DNA from: Candidatus Thorarchaeota archaeon
Lineage (GTDB): Archaea; Asgardarchaeota; Thorarchaeia; Thorarchaeales; Thorarchaeaceae
Direction: 5' to 3'
NCBI GenBank assembly: GCA_003345595.1
Contig: PRDI01000075.1
Span: 1 to 64,000 of the forward strand
DNA: 64,000 bases
Part shown: positions 16,217 to 25,506 of the stretch, in pieces
Layout: each line of letters begins with the position of its first letter
Numbering within the stretch: position 1 is the first letter of the stretch
Position numbers and translations under genes: made by a program
The notes under the pieces: model-generated
The model's input: only the letters and a program-made list of their open reading frames with translations
What the model was told of the DNA's origin: nothing
Database searches by the model: none

Positions 16217-16321
16217 TTACTCTTCCTCTTCCTCACCGTATGCGACGTAGCCCAAGACAAGGAGAAGGGCCACGATTCCCAAGACGTACAAGACAATATC
16301 GATGACTGGGATTATCTGCAT
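16217..16321 (-). CDS. 34-residue single-span membrane peptide
   Basis: A short frame of 34 codons encodes MQIIPVIDIVLYVLGIVA, continues with a further run of hydrophobic residues, and ends in GEEEEE. This is one membrane span with an acidic tail. There is no clear ribosome-binding site, but TTATAA lies 31 bases before the ATG, so the mRNA would start only a few bases upstream and be nearly leaderless. It lies between elf1 and the lhr operon in the same direction. No homologue is recognised. Confidence 0.55.
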   Translation of the reverse strand: MQIIPVIDIVLYVLGIVALLLVLGYVAYGEEEEE

Positions 16322-16351
16322 AGGTATCAGATGGCTCCGTCTGAGTGTCAC

Positions 16352-16357
16352 TTATAA
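16352..16357 (-). promoter_or_regulatory. TATA box of the membrane-peptide gene
   Basis: TTATAA sits 31-36 bases upstream of the ATG at 16321, a spacing that predicts an almost leaderless transcript. Confidence 0.5.
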
Positions 16358-16388
16358 TCATTGCTGACTGAAAAGATTGATGCAGTGG

Positions 16389-16640
16389 CTATTCCTCTGT
16401 CTTTGCGCTCTCGTAGAATCGGTCAATGAAGCTGCCGTAGACATCTACAGGCTCGGTGAGCGAAGTGACATCGTCAATAGTCATCTCAAGTCCACAGGAG
16501 CCGCACTTAACAGTGGCGACTTTCTTTTCTCTAAGCAGTTCTATCTTGATTGCCGCATTACCACAGCTTGGGCATTGATAAACGTCAGGAATCCGCTTTT
16601 GTGGTCGTCGTCGGATTTTCTGCCTTCTTCTTCTTCCCAT
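16389..16640 (-). CDS. elf1: Elf1-like transcription elongation factor
   Basis: An 83-residue zinc-ribbon protein. It has a basic N-terminus (GRRRRQKIRRRPQKR), then YQCPSCGNAAIKIEL and VKCGSCGLEM, giving CxxC...CxxC, and a C-terminal EPVDVYGSFIDRFYE. This matches eukaryotic ELOF1/Elf1, which binds elongating RNA polymerase II; archaeal homologues occur in some lineages, including Asgard. The ATG at 16640 follows AAGGTGAGG. Confidence 0.9.
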   Translation of the reverse strand: MGRRRRQKIRRRPQKRIPDVYQCPSCGNAAIKIELLREKKVATVKCGSCGLEMTIDDVTSLTEPVDVYGSFIDRFYESAKTEE

Positions 16641-16798
16641 GATTCCTCACCTTTGCCTATTTCGCACAGACCGAGCTACAAGGCACGGAGAAACAGAGCG
16701 ACTCCGGCCTCGGCTGGGATTCATTTAAGCGTTGCGTTAAGTCCCGATGAGTTTGGGGTTCGAAGGCTTCTTATTGCAGCTGCCGTGCGACATGAGTG

Positions 16799-17032
16799 AT
16801 GTCCGCCTTGTCAAGAAATGCTCAGTGCGTATTGCAGATACTACAGGCCACAGGTACCCTGACGACATCCGAGATACTTGAGATGGCAAGGAGAACTGAG
16901 TACGCTGAGATCTGCAAAGACTGTGCAGGTGGTGACACTTTTGTCGCCGCTGCCAACCAGCTTGTCGAACAGGGGCTTGTCACGAAGAAACTGGGTAAAG
17001 GCGGATACCACTGGCAAATTGTGAGGCGATGA
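16799..17032 (+). CDS. Small winged-helix-like protein
   Basis: A 77-residue protein beginning MSALSRNAQCVLQILQATG. The helix-turn-helix pattern TLTTSEILEMARR...VAAANQLVEQGLVTKKLGKGGYHWQI fits a winged helix. A GTG one codon earlier (16796) is an alternative start. CATTTAAGC near 16722 is a possible TATA box. Its stop overlaps an ATG at 17029 as ATGA, tying it to the following desulfurase-like gene. It may be a regulator or an accessory subunit. Confidence 0.65.
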   Translation: MSALSRNAQCVLQILQATGTLTTSEILEMARRTEYAEICKDCAGGDTFVAAANQLVEQGLVTKKLGKGGYHWQIVRR

Positions 17033-18299
17033 GAGAACGGACACTGAGTACTGGGCGCGTATCAGGGACGACTTCCCTGTCCTCAAGCGTACGGTCAATG
17101 GTCATCCACTGGTCTATCTAGACAGTGCATGCATGGCATTGAAACCCCGTCAGGTTCTTGAGGCGATGAACGAATACTACGAGCAATACCCTGCCTGTGC
17201 TGGCCGCAGTATCCACAAGTTAGGACAAGAGGCCTCAGCTGCCTATTCAAGAGCTAGGGAGAAGATTGCTCGATTCATCAATGCCAGTGAACCAGCTGAG
17301 TGTATCTGGACGCGAAACGCAACAGAGGCGCTCAACATGGTTGCAAGTGGTCTCAAGATTTCCAAGGGCTCGAAAATCCTGACGACTAGCCTAGAACACC
17401 ACAGTAGTTCGCTTCCTTTTGTGGAAAGAGCGAGAAGGAGCGGTATGAGGATTGAGGTCCTCAGGGCGCACAATGATGGGACTTTCGATATTGAAGACTG
17501 GAAGAAAGCCATTGACCGCACTACGAGAGTTGTTTCTGTTGCTCACTCTTCAAACGTCACTGGTACTGTCACACCCCTCAGGGACATAGTCGAGATTGCA
17601 CATGATCGAGGTGCATTGGTTGTTTCAGACGACGCCCAGTATGCTCCGCATCACCCACTTGATGTACAGAGCCTCGACATTGACTTCTCAGCCATCTCGG
17701 TACACAAAATGTGTGGCCCAACGGGAATGGGCATTCTCTACGGAAAAATGGAACTACTAGAGTCATTGAACATGTTCCTTGTCGGTGGCGATACCGTCAG
17801 CGATGTGAGGTTTGAGAAGGGCCGCATACTGCCCCAATATCTGCCGCCACCGGCAAAGTTTGAGGCTGGACTGCAGAACTATGCAGGTGCTATAGGTGCC
17901 GGCGCGGCCGCAGAATACCTTCAATCGATTGGCATGATCGAAGTCGAAAAACGAGAGCGGGAACTTCTGACAATCATGCTCAAGGGCTTGAAGGAACTGG
18001 AACACGTCAATGTGCTTGGGCCTGAGGATGTCAGGGTTCGAAGTGGGCTCGTGACATTCTATGTGGACACAGTCACATCAGCACATGACATCGCATCTTT
18101 CTTGAGCGACGAGTATGGAGTGATGATAAGGAGCGGGTTCCATTGTGCAGGGCCTTTTCACTACCAGCTGGGAATCCCTCCCGCAAGAGGGACTGCACGG
18201 GCTTCAATATACATCTATAACAACGAAGCAGAAGTCAGTAGGCTCCTAGAAGGTCTTCATGCACTGATTGTTACAAGCTCACAGGAAGAAACTCACTGA
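17029..18299 (+). CDS. SufS/Csd-type cysteine desulfurase-like protein, apparent frameshift at the 5' end
   Basis: A PLP enzyme of the cysteine desulfurase/selenocysteine lyase group, which removes sulfur from cysteine. The PLP lysine is in SVHKMCGPTGMG, and the catalytic cysteine is in RSGFHCAG near the C-terminus. The conserved N-terminal segment (DDFPVL at 17067-17084, YLDSAC at 17115-17132) lies in the same frame upstream of the first ATG at 17133. That frame has no ATG, GTG or TTG back to a stop at 17022. The natural start, ATG 17029 overlapping the previous stop, is one frame away, so a one-base loss near 17036-17042 is likely. Sequencing error or true mutation cannot be told apart here. 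Confidence 0.8.
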
Positions 18300-18353
18300 G
18301 GACGCGAAACTTGGAACTGAGCTGGTCCGGAACCTCTTGTTCGTTGCCTGTAT

Positions 18354-20147
18354 TCAGCCGACGAGTTTGGTGACACTCTCTCTCAGGCGTTTGGCTTCTT
18401 CCATCGGATCGACGAGAATCAACTCGTTCGCCGATATCTCTAGTGCCTCTCTGAATTTCACGACGCGCCCGCGTACTGCGACATACCTACCAAGCACTTT
18501 GTCAGAGTTCTTTTCAATTGGCAGTGTCTTGTTACCTGACTTGACTATCAGTTCTTGAGCTTCCTGAGCTGTCATCTGGAGAAGGTCTTCTCCAGTCTTC
18601 CCAAAGAGTGTCACACGTATCGATCCCGACCCATCGTCAACAGTAACCTTGTATAGCATACGGTACTCGGGTTTCTCGACTTTGCCACAGTTCACACAGA
18701 AGTACTTTCCCTCTTTCTCCTCAATCTTTTTCCTACACTTCGGACACGAGGCGTAGACTGGGCTTGTACGGGACGGCACGACAATAATACCACAGATCTC
18801 AACGGTCTTTCCCTCCCCAGCATCATCAATATCACTTACCATGACTCTTCCTGCTTGGACAACGGGTCTTGCTGTTATCTCGGAGAGGTCCAGCTGATCA
18901 AGATGTGTGTCACTAGGATTGATTTGTATGTCGGACCGACGCCCTGCATGATACTCGACTCCACCGCGGAAGCCCTCCTTCGCGTAGCCGTGTTGTATCC
19001 GGATGACATCACCCTCTTGCAGGTCCTTTACCTTCTCGACATCTTCATTCCAGAACGTGACACGGACAGTCCCTGACTCGTCACCAATCACTATGTTCTG
19101 AACCTTGCCCTGCTTTCCTTCTCTCTCAAAGGATGTGGGCGGGAAGACTTTGGCAACTTTTCCCTCTACGTCTACGTCTTTCATCTCCACAGACAGGTCT
19201 ACGATGCTCTTCCTACCCATCGCCTCAGCCACAGACTTGGTTCCTGCCGCCTTTGCAGGAGCTTTTGCCGCAGATATCTTCTGCTTTAGGCCTCTCTCTA
19301 TCTTGGTACTTCTCCCGGTATGAACCTCTATCTCGCCGTTTCGCCCTGTCTTCGTATAGGCCCTACTGAGTCTTATGACTTCTCCCGGCTTTGCGTCTTT
19401 CATCTCTTCCGCATACTGATGCCAGAAGACAACCCTGACGCTACCTGTATCATCGGTCAGCGTAGCATTTGCAACCTTCCCCTCTGCTCCATCAGACTTC
19501 CGAGTGAATGTAGATATACCATAGAGCGCGTCCAGTCGTGCAGTCAGGGTCACATCAAACATTCTGTCTTGAAGATCCGATATCTGGACGCTCTTTGACT
19601 CAGTCGTCTTGATGTCCAAGTCCGCTGCTTCGTATTCGTCTAGTACCGTAATCCCTCCCATTCTGCCCAAGTTCAACTCAAGGGCATCTCTTAGTCCCTT
19701 CTTCACGTACGCTCCTCTGATCTGGACTACGCTCCCAATAGCTATCGGGCCATCCTCTATCGCATCTACCATTTCATCCCAGAGCGCGACTCTAATCTGG
19801 CCAGTTTCGTCGGCCACAATGATGCTCGCTACTTTCCCTTCGCCTCCACTAGGCTTCGAGAAGGTTCGTAAGGCTCCAACGTTGACAACCTTAGCAGTGA
19901 GCGTTACGCTCCTGCTGCTCTCGGTTATGTCTTCCACCCTCATTCGCGCCTTAGGCGAAACCTGCTGTAGGTCAATCCCAAGCTCCCGGGCCACAATCAT
20001 TGCAGCTGATTCCTCATTGACGACCTCCGGACCAAGTTCCTCTCGCTTTTCGTCAATCAGTTTTAAAATGCCTTTGCGGTCGTACTCCGTGGAATGCTTC
20101 AGAATCAACTCAATGGTTTCTTCAAGTGTAAGCACGGTCAATTCCAT
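18354..20147 (-). CDS. rpa: Replication protein A, large multi-OB subunit
   Basis: A 597-residue single-stranded-DNA-binding protein. After a helical N-terminus (about 1-65), at least three OB folds repeat with the signature GKVASIIVADETGQIRVALWD, GKVANATLTDDTGSVRVVFWH and GKVQNIVIGDESGTVRVTFWN. A fourth OB region contains a zinc finger, SCPKCRKK...FCVNCGKVE. This is the RPA1-like organisation of archaea. It is divergent from the PolD large subunit, which fits coordinated replication expression. A TATA-like CCTTTAAAGG is at 20189-20198. Confidence 0.94.
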   Translation of the reverse strand: MELTVLTLEETIELILKHSTEYDRKGILKLIDEKREELGPEVVNEESAAMIVARELGIDLQQVSPKARMRVEDITESSRSVTLTAKVVNVGALRTFSKPSGGEGKVASIIVADETGQIRVALWDEMVDAIEDGPIAIGSVVQIRGAYVKKGLRDALELNLGRMGGITVLDEYEAADLDIKTTESKSVQISDLQDRMFDVTLTARLDALYGISTFTRKSDGAEGKVANATLTDDTGSVRVVFWHQYAEEMKDAKPGEVIRLSRAYTKTGRNGEIEVHTGRSTKIERGLKQKISAAKAPAKAAGTKSVAEAMGRKSIVDLSVEMKDVDVEGKVAKVFPPTSFEREGKQGKVQNIVIGDESGTVRVTFWNEDVEKVKDLQEGDVIRIQHGYAKEGFRGGVEYHAGRRSDIQINPSDTHLDQLDLSEITARPVVQAGRVMVSDIDDAGEGKTVEICGIIVVPSRTSPVYASCPKCRKKIEEKEGKYFCVNCGKVEKPEYRMLYKVTVDDGSGSIRVTLFGKTGEDLLQMTAQEAQELIVKSGNKTLPIEKNSDKVLGRYVAVRGRVVKFREALEISANELILVDPMEEAKRLRESVTKLVG

Positions 20148-20297
20148 CCTAGTCTTGAGTGCCGGATGCAGAATAGTCTTTTTGCACGCCTTTAAAGGGC
20201 TCTTCTCAGAATCCGAGCTTCTCTCAGACGCCTACAATCGCAGGAGCCTGAGCGAAAACACAAAAAGCCAACGCTCAGTGGCATTCCATGATATCCA

Positions 20298-23200
20298 GTG
20301 AGTGATTCCGAGCCTAGTCTGCCAAAACACAGTGTGAGCTATGGAGAGTACTTCTCGTCTATCAAGACAGACGTAGAACGTATCTACGAGGTCGCTGAAC
20401 GCGCGAGAGCCAAAGGCTTCGATCCGGTGACTAAGGTCGAGATACCTCCGGCACATGATGTGGCAGCAAGGGTGGAGGCCACTCTTGATGGCCCCGTTGG
20501 AGTAGCCAAAAGAATCCGTGAACTCCAACAGACCTTCTCTAGGGAGGAAGTGGCTTTTGCAGTCGCTAGGGAGATAGCGACTGGAGATCTTGGAGGGATC
20601 TCAGATCGTGAGAAGGCCGCAGACAAGGCAGTACGTGTCGCATTGGCAGTCATGACGGAGAGTATCACTGCAGCACCCTTGGAAGGCATTGCCAAGGTTC
20701 GGATACGTGGTTCAGGAGAGGGCGAGTATCTGGCGCTCTATCTTGCTGGCCCGATTCGTGCTGCTGGAGGCACGGACGCCGCTATGACCGTGCTTGTCAC
20801 AGATCAGGTACGGCAAGTATTGCACATTCCAGCATTCAAGACAACTGATGACGAAGTGGAACGAGCAGTTGAGGAGGTCGAGCTGTACTCCCGTGCGTCA
20901 CACTTGCAATACCCGGTGTACCCAGACCTGATCAGGTTTGCAGCAGCGAGACTACCCATAATGCTGACTGGTGAGCCGACTGAAGAGTATGAAGTCTCAG
21001 GTGGCCGCGACCTTGACCGTATCGAAACCAATAGGGTCAGGAGTGGTTTTGTTCTCGTCCTAAGTGACGGGGTTGTCGGCCGGTCTGCGAAGCTTGCAAA
21101 GATGGTGAGCAAGGTCAATGTTCCTGGGTGGGAGTGGCTTAGCGAGATTGCTGCCAAGACATCGAAGGCCAAGTCTCCAGAGGCAGATGAGTCTGCTCTC
21201 AAGAAGCTTGCACCGAAACCCGAATACTTGGCCGATGTGATAGGCGGAAGGCCTGTGTTCTCTCACCCATCTCGTATTGGTGGTTTCAGGCTCAGGTACG
21301 GTCGGTCACGCAACACCGGCCTGGCGGGTGTCGGCATCAGTCCTGCCACGATGTTCCTAGTCGACGAGTTTCTAGCCCCCGGAACTCACATTCGTACAGA
21401 GCGACCGGGCAAGGGGGCAATTGTAGCTCCTGTAGACACTATCGAGGGACCGATAGTCCTGCTCAGAGATGGCTCAGTGAAACAGGTCAACACTGCTGAG
21501 GAAGCTCAAAGGCTCGAAGGAAAAGTGGAACGTATCATCTTTCTGGGCGATATCTTGGTGGCGCTGGGTGAGTTCCTGGAGAACAATCACCCACTGGTAC
21601 CCTCCGGATACTGCGAAGAGTGGTGGTCACACGACCTTGACAAGGCTTGCTCTCGTCTGAGTGCAAAGCATGTTGACAAGCATCTGTCCGACTCCGGAAT
21701 CACACACGATGATCTCAAGGCCTTCATCGAGTCTCCACTCTCCAAGATTCCAACACCAACTCAAGCACTACGTCTTTCAGAGCATTTTCAAGTGCCATTA
21801 CACCCAAGGTACTTGTACCGATGGGCGGTTCTCAATGCAGCAGAGGTTTCCGAACTGAGGACATGGCTTCTGTCCAAGTACAAGACAGAACAGACTCCTG
21901 AAGGCGAAACTCTTACAGTCCCAAGTGATCCGCACTACAAGGGCCTCCTAGAACGACTTGGCGTTCCTCACATTGTGAGCCGCGACAAGACGTACATCAC
22001 TCTTACTGACAGTCCCGAAACTGTCCTTGTGCAGTTGGGCTCTAGAAGCAAGTCGCTCAGTGGTACAGATCCTCTTCAGATGCTTAACTCTGTCACAAGC
22101 GTGCCGCTCAGAGACAAAGCAGGTTTCTTCATAGGAGCAAGAATGGGTCGGCCCGAGAAGGCTGAGGAGCGGAAGATGCACCCTCCAGTCCAAGTCCTCT
22201 TTCCTGTGGGTCGGACTACCGCAAGTGAGAGGAGATTGGAGAGAGTTGCCAAGACCACACAAGCCGTTTCCATTCTCTCATCTTTTGATGATCTGACAGA
22301 CGGACAGTCAAGCTATGCTGAAACATATGGGCCAGACATTGAAATGGTATCACGCGTGTGCCCTGAATGCCAAACCCTGACATTCGAGTCACGTTGCCCC
22401 AAGTGTCTGGTACACACCGAAGTGAGCCGATGGTGTTCTCAGGACGGTTGCGGTCGTCCAATAGATGCGAACACCGGGATGTGTCCTCTGAGCCACGACG
22501 TGAACATGGTCCGGGCCACAAGAAGGTATGTTGTTGACATTCAGATGCTTCTTGATCGCATAAAGACCGAGATCGGTGAATCACAGGCCTACAATCCACG
22601 AGGCGTGCTTGGATTGACGAATGAGTTCAAGATCCCTGAATACGCTGGGAAGGGTATGCTCCGCGCCAAGCACGACGTATACTGCTATCGAGATGGTACT
22701 GCGCGGTTTGACTCGACAGACGCTCCCCTGACTCACTTCTTCCCTCGTGAAGTAGGCGTTTCAGTCGAACGTCTACGTGACCTGGGCTATCGCACTGATT
22801 ACAATGGCAGCCCTCTTGTTTCAGACGACCAAATCGTGGAACTCAAGGTGCAAGACCTAGTTGTATCGGAGAACTGTGCTGAGTATCTGTTCAGAGTAGG
22901 ATGTTTTGTCGATGACTGCCTTGAGAGAGTATATGGACTGGAGCCGTTCTACAAGTTCGAAACGCAAGATGATGTCTTGGGGCAGCTCGTCATAGGGCTC
23001 GCGCCACACACGTCGGCAGGGATAATCGGTAGGATCATCGGTTTCACCGATGCGAGTGTCTGTTATGCGCATCCATACTGGCATGCCGCCAAGAGAAGAA
23101 ACTGTGATGGCGATGAAGATGCAGTGATGCTAGTCTTGGAAGCTCTTCTCAACTTCTCAAGAGCCTATCTTCCTGCAGGTAGAGGGGGTTTCATGGATGC

Positions 23201-23846
23201 GCCACTTGTCCTCTCGGTTATCCTTAACCCCTCTGAGGTAGACGCCGAAGCGCACAACATGGATGTGTGCAGACGCTATCCTGCACAATTCTTTGAGATG
23301 GCTGCTGAGGCTCGTCACCCCAAGGAAGTCGAACGCCTAGTTGACATTGTGGCATCTAGGTTGAACACAGAGAACCAGTATGAGGGATTCGGTTTTACTC
23401 ATGGGACTTCTTTGATTGATGCAGGTCCGCGTAATACAAGGTACAAGACCTTGGGCAGTATGGAAGAGAAGCTGGATGCTCAACTCCGACTGGCTGGCAT
23501 AATCGATGCAGTAGATGCAAAAGACGTCGCTGAGCGTGTCCTATCGCATCATTTCATTCGTGACATTAGAGGAAACCTGAGAGCCTACTCCACTCAGAAG
23601 ATTCAGTGCATAAGGTGTCACAGAATCTATCGCAGAGTCCCGCTATCTGGAAGGTGTGATTGTGGTTCCAAGCTCTCGCTGACAGTCAGACGCAAGAACA
23701 TCTCAAAGTATCTTGCCATAGCTCAGAGAGTGATTGACGAACATGGCCTTGGCCAGTATCTGAAGGATGGGCTAAGGTTGATCAACTCTGCTATGGACTC
23801 CCTCTTTCAGTCTGAGCAGACTTCTCTGACAGACTTTGTAGACTGA
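20298..23846 (+). CDS. polC: DNA polymerase D, large subunit DP2
   Basis: The 1182-residue catalytic subunit of the archaeal replicative polymerase PolD. GEYLALYLAGPIRAAGGTDAA near the N-terminus and the catalytic region KRRNCDGDEDAVML (about residue 934) are diagnostic. Zinc modules appear as CPECQTL...CPKC, CSQDGCGRP and the C-terminal CIRCHRIYRRV...CDCG. No intein interrupts the catalytic motif, although inteins are frequent in this gene in other archaea. The start is GTG 20298, with a stop three codons upstream in frame. The small subunit DP1 is not in the window. Confidence 0.97.
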   Translation: MSDSEPSLPKHSVSYGEYFSSIKTDVERIYEVAERARAKGFDPVTKVEIPPAHDVAARVEATLDGPVGVAKRIRELQQTFSREEVAFAVAREIATGDLGGISDREKAADKAVRVALAVMTESITAAPLEGIAKVRIRGSGEGEYLALYLAGPIRAAGGTDAAMTVLVTDQVRQVLHIPAFKTTDDEVERAVEEVELYSRASHLQYPVYPDLIRFAAARLPIMLTGEPTEEYEVSGGRDLDRIETNRVRSGFVLVLSDGVVGRSAKLAKMVSKVNVPGWEWLSEIAAKTSKAKSPEADESALKKLAPKPEYLADVIGGRPVFSHPSRIGGFRLRYGRSRNTGLAGVGISPATMFLVDEFLAPGTHIRTERPGKGAIVAPVDTIEGPIVLLRDGSVKQVNTAEEAQRLEGKVERIIFLGDILVALGEFLENNHPLVPSGYCEEWWSHDLDKACSRLSAKHVDKHLSDSGITHDDLKAFIESPLSKIPTPTQALRLSEHFQVPLHPRYLYRWAVLNAAEVSELRTWLLSKYKTEQTPEGETLTVPSDPHYKGLLERLGVPHIVSRDKTYITLTDSPETVLVQLGSRSKSLSGTDPLQMLNSVTSVPLRDKAGFFIGARMGRPEKAEERKMHPPVQVLFPVGRTTASERRLERVAKTTQAVSILSSFDDLTDGQSSYAETYGPDIEMVSRVCPECQTLTFESRCPKCLVHTEVSRWCSQDGCGRPIDANTGMCPLSHDVNMVRATRRYVVDIQMLLDRIKTEIGESQAYNPRGVLGLTNEFKIPEYAGKGMLRAKHDVYCYRDGTARFDSTDAPLTHFFPREVGVSVERLRDLGYRTDYNGSPLVSDDQIVELKVQDLVVSENCAEYLFRVGCFVDDCLERVYGLEPFYKFETQDDVLGQLVIGLAPHTSAGIIGRIIGFTDASVCYAHPYWHAAKRRNCDGDEDAVMLVLEALLNFSRAYLPAGRGGFMDAPLVLSVILNPSEVDAEAHNMDVCRRYPAQFFEMAAEARHPKEVERLVDIVASRLNTENQYEGFGFTHGTSLIDAGPRNTRYKTLGSMEEKLDAQLRLAGIIDAVDAKDVAERVLSHHFIRDIRGNLRAYSTQKIQCIRCHRIYRRVPLSGRCDCGSKLSLTVRRKNISKYLAIAQRVIDEHGLGQYLKDGLRLINSAMDSLFQSEQTSLTDFVD

Positions 23847-23868
23847 AATCATCCAGTCGCAGAGTCCT

Positions 23869-24807
23869 TTACTCTCGCTTCTCTGCCCTTGGACTCGGAG
23901 CAAGACGTTTGGCAACCAATTTGAGGAGGTCCTGGTCTTCAATCATGCCGACGAGAGCACCTGCGGCAGACAGGACGGGTGCCTGATCAATCTCACTCTT
24001 CCTTAGCGTCTTCACGCAATCTGAAACAGTGGCGACCTCACTCACACTGATCAGGTTCTTGGTCATCACTTGACTGACCGGCACGTTTGGAAGCTTCAGG
24101 AGTTTCTTGGTCACCAATAGGAAGTCCTTGGAAGTCCAACCCCACTCCACCGAGGATTCGGTCCCACTGTAAGTCTTGGAGACATTGTCTTCATGCGTTT
24201 CTTCTGAGAGGCGGATGTAGTCACTGACAGACATCATCCCTGTCACTCCGCCTATTTCGTTGACAATCACCACAGCAGTCTTGTGCGCCATCTCCATGAT
24301 CATGAATGTGAGGGGCAGCGGGGTTTCTTCCCAAATCGCAGTCACACTTCTATTCACATGGTCTGCGATACTCGCGGACTGGAAATGCTTGTCCTCCTCC
24401 AGCACTGCTCCAAGAATATCCGGAACCGACACGATGCCAACCAAGTCCCCGCTTTTCACGACCGGTACTCTTCTGAAACCCCTATCGAGCATGAGGTCGA
24501 CGACTTTCCTAGCATCAGTTTCCGGTGTGACTGTGACAGGGTCCCTGACCATCAGCAAGGCCAGCTGATTCTCATCTGGTTTCCGAAGCAGGTCGTGCCT
24601 CGTAATCATTCCTACTAGGGTCTTTGTACCCTTCTTACAGACCGGAAAACCACTGATCTGAGTTTCAGCCATCAGCTGTAGCACATCTTCTCTCGTACCC
24701 GGCACTGTAACGTACCGAACATCTGATTGCATGAATTCAGATACCTTCATTGTTGAAGCAACTCCGGTATGGGATAGAAGGGCGGCGGATTCTAGCACAC
24801 ATGCCAT
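23869..24807 (-). CDS. Four-CBS-domain protein
   Basis: A 312-residue protein made of two CBS pairs. Repeats of the type FMQSDVRYVTVPGTR...VGMITRHDLL, MVRDPVTVTPETD...VGIVSVPDIL, an internal degenerate copy with MMSVSDYIRL, and VMTKNLISVSEVA...VGMIEDQDLL are visible. CBS pairs bind adenosyl nucleotides and act as regulatory modules. No effector domain is fused. The start may be ATG 24807 or ATG 24750; CATAAAAGG near 24865 would be the TATA box. Confidence 0.87.
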   Translation of the reverse strand: MACVLESAALLSHTGVASTMKVSEFMQSDVRYVTVPGTREDVLQLMAETQISGFPVCKKGTKTLVGMITRHDLLRKPDENQLALLMVRDPVTVTPETDARKVVDLMLDRGFRRVPVVKSGDLVGIVSVPDILGAVLEEDKHFQSASIADHVNRSVTAIWEETPLPLTFMIMEMAHKTAVVIVNEIGGVTGMMSVSDYIRLSEETHEDNVSKTYSGTESSVEWGWTSKDFLLVTKKLLKLPNVPVSQVMTKNLISVSEVATVSDCVKTLRKSEIDQAPVLSAAGALVGMIEDQDLLKLVAKRLAPSPRAEKRE

Positions 24808-24945
24808 ACAGGCAATTGTGGTGGCATCTGAGCCAGAACAAGACTAAGGTCCTGTCTTACCTTTTATGTCTATCTTTTGGAGGGCGTAGTGAGCCGATCA
24901 CTCGCATCATGCTCCTGTGAATGTTGTGGCTGGTTGCTACTCATG

Positions 24946-25506
24946 CTACCAAGGATGGTCCTTGAGGCCCAGAAGGTAGCCAAGAGCGTTACTCAGCCAG
25001 TGCACGAAGAGAGTTGTCAGTATCAGAACAATAGCATATTGTGAAGCCGGATGCAGAAATGGCGACGCTATAATCAGGGCCACGATTATGAAGCCCAGCT
25101 GGTCGAGTATGGGTGACGGGTCTCCGCTCCTTATGCCTGCTCGTCTCTTGGAGAATGATCCGAGGAGATCACCAGTCAGTGCTCCCAAGGATAGCAGGAA
25201 TGCGGAAGGCAGCGTCATGAACAGGACAACTTCCATATCTGGTGTTACTGTAACAAACATGCTGAGCAAAGGGCGCAAGTATGGGGCAACAATGGTCTGA
25301 GCCGCACCCACCAGAGTGCCACAGATGACACCTAGTACAAATCCTCTGATCGTCTTGCTGTTACCAAAGAGTCTGTGTCCATCTCGTAGGACAAGTCCCC
25401 TGTCTATTGGGGCACCTCCACCAAGGATGACAGGTGTGGAGTTCGCTACCCATGCAGGTAGGCCCAACCATACAGCGAGTTCGAGAAGAGCCAGTGCTTC
25501 ATACAT
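24946..25506 (-). CDS. carS: CDP-archaeol synthase
   Basis: An integral membrane cytidylyltransferase that activates 2,3-bis-geranylgeranyl glycerol phosphate with CTP for polar-lipid synthesis. The 186-residue protein is nearly all membrane spans with loops RLFGNSKTIRG, GDLLGSFSKRRAGI and PILDQLGFI, the conserved CarS motifs. I chose ATG 25506, which overlaps the radB stop (ATGTATGA), because the family starts with this first span; upstream in-frame starts lie inside radB. G1P dehydrogenase at 1103-2083 serves the same pathway. Confidence 0.93.
   Translation of the reverse strand: MYEALALLELAVWLGLPAWVANSTPVILGGGAPIDRGLVLRDGHRLFGNSKTIRGFVLGVICGTLVGAAQTIVAPYLRPLLSMFVTVTPDMEVVLFMTLPSAFLLSLGALTGDLLGSFSKRRAGIRSGDPSPILDQLGFIIVALIIASPFLHPASQYAIVLILTTLFVHWLSNALGYLLGLKDHPW

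Noticed and set aside
19609-20301. Plus-strand open frame of 230 codons
   Set aside because: It is antisense to RPA; its Ser/Thr-rich, low-complexity sequence is typical of a shadow frame.
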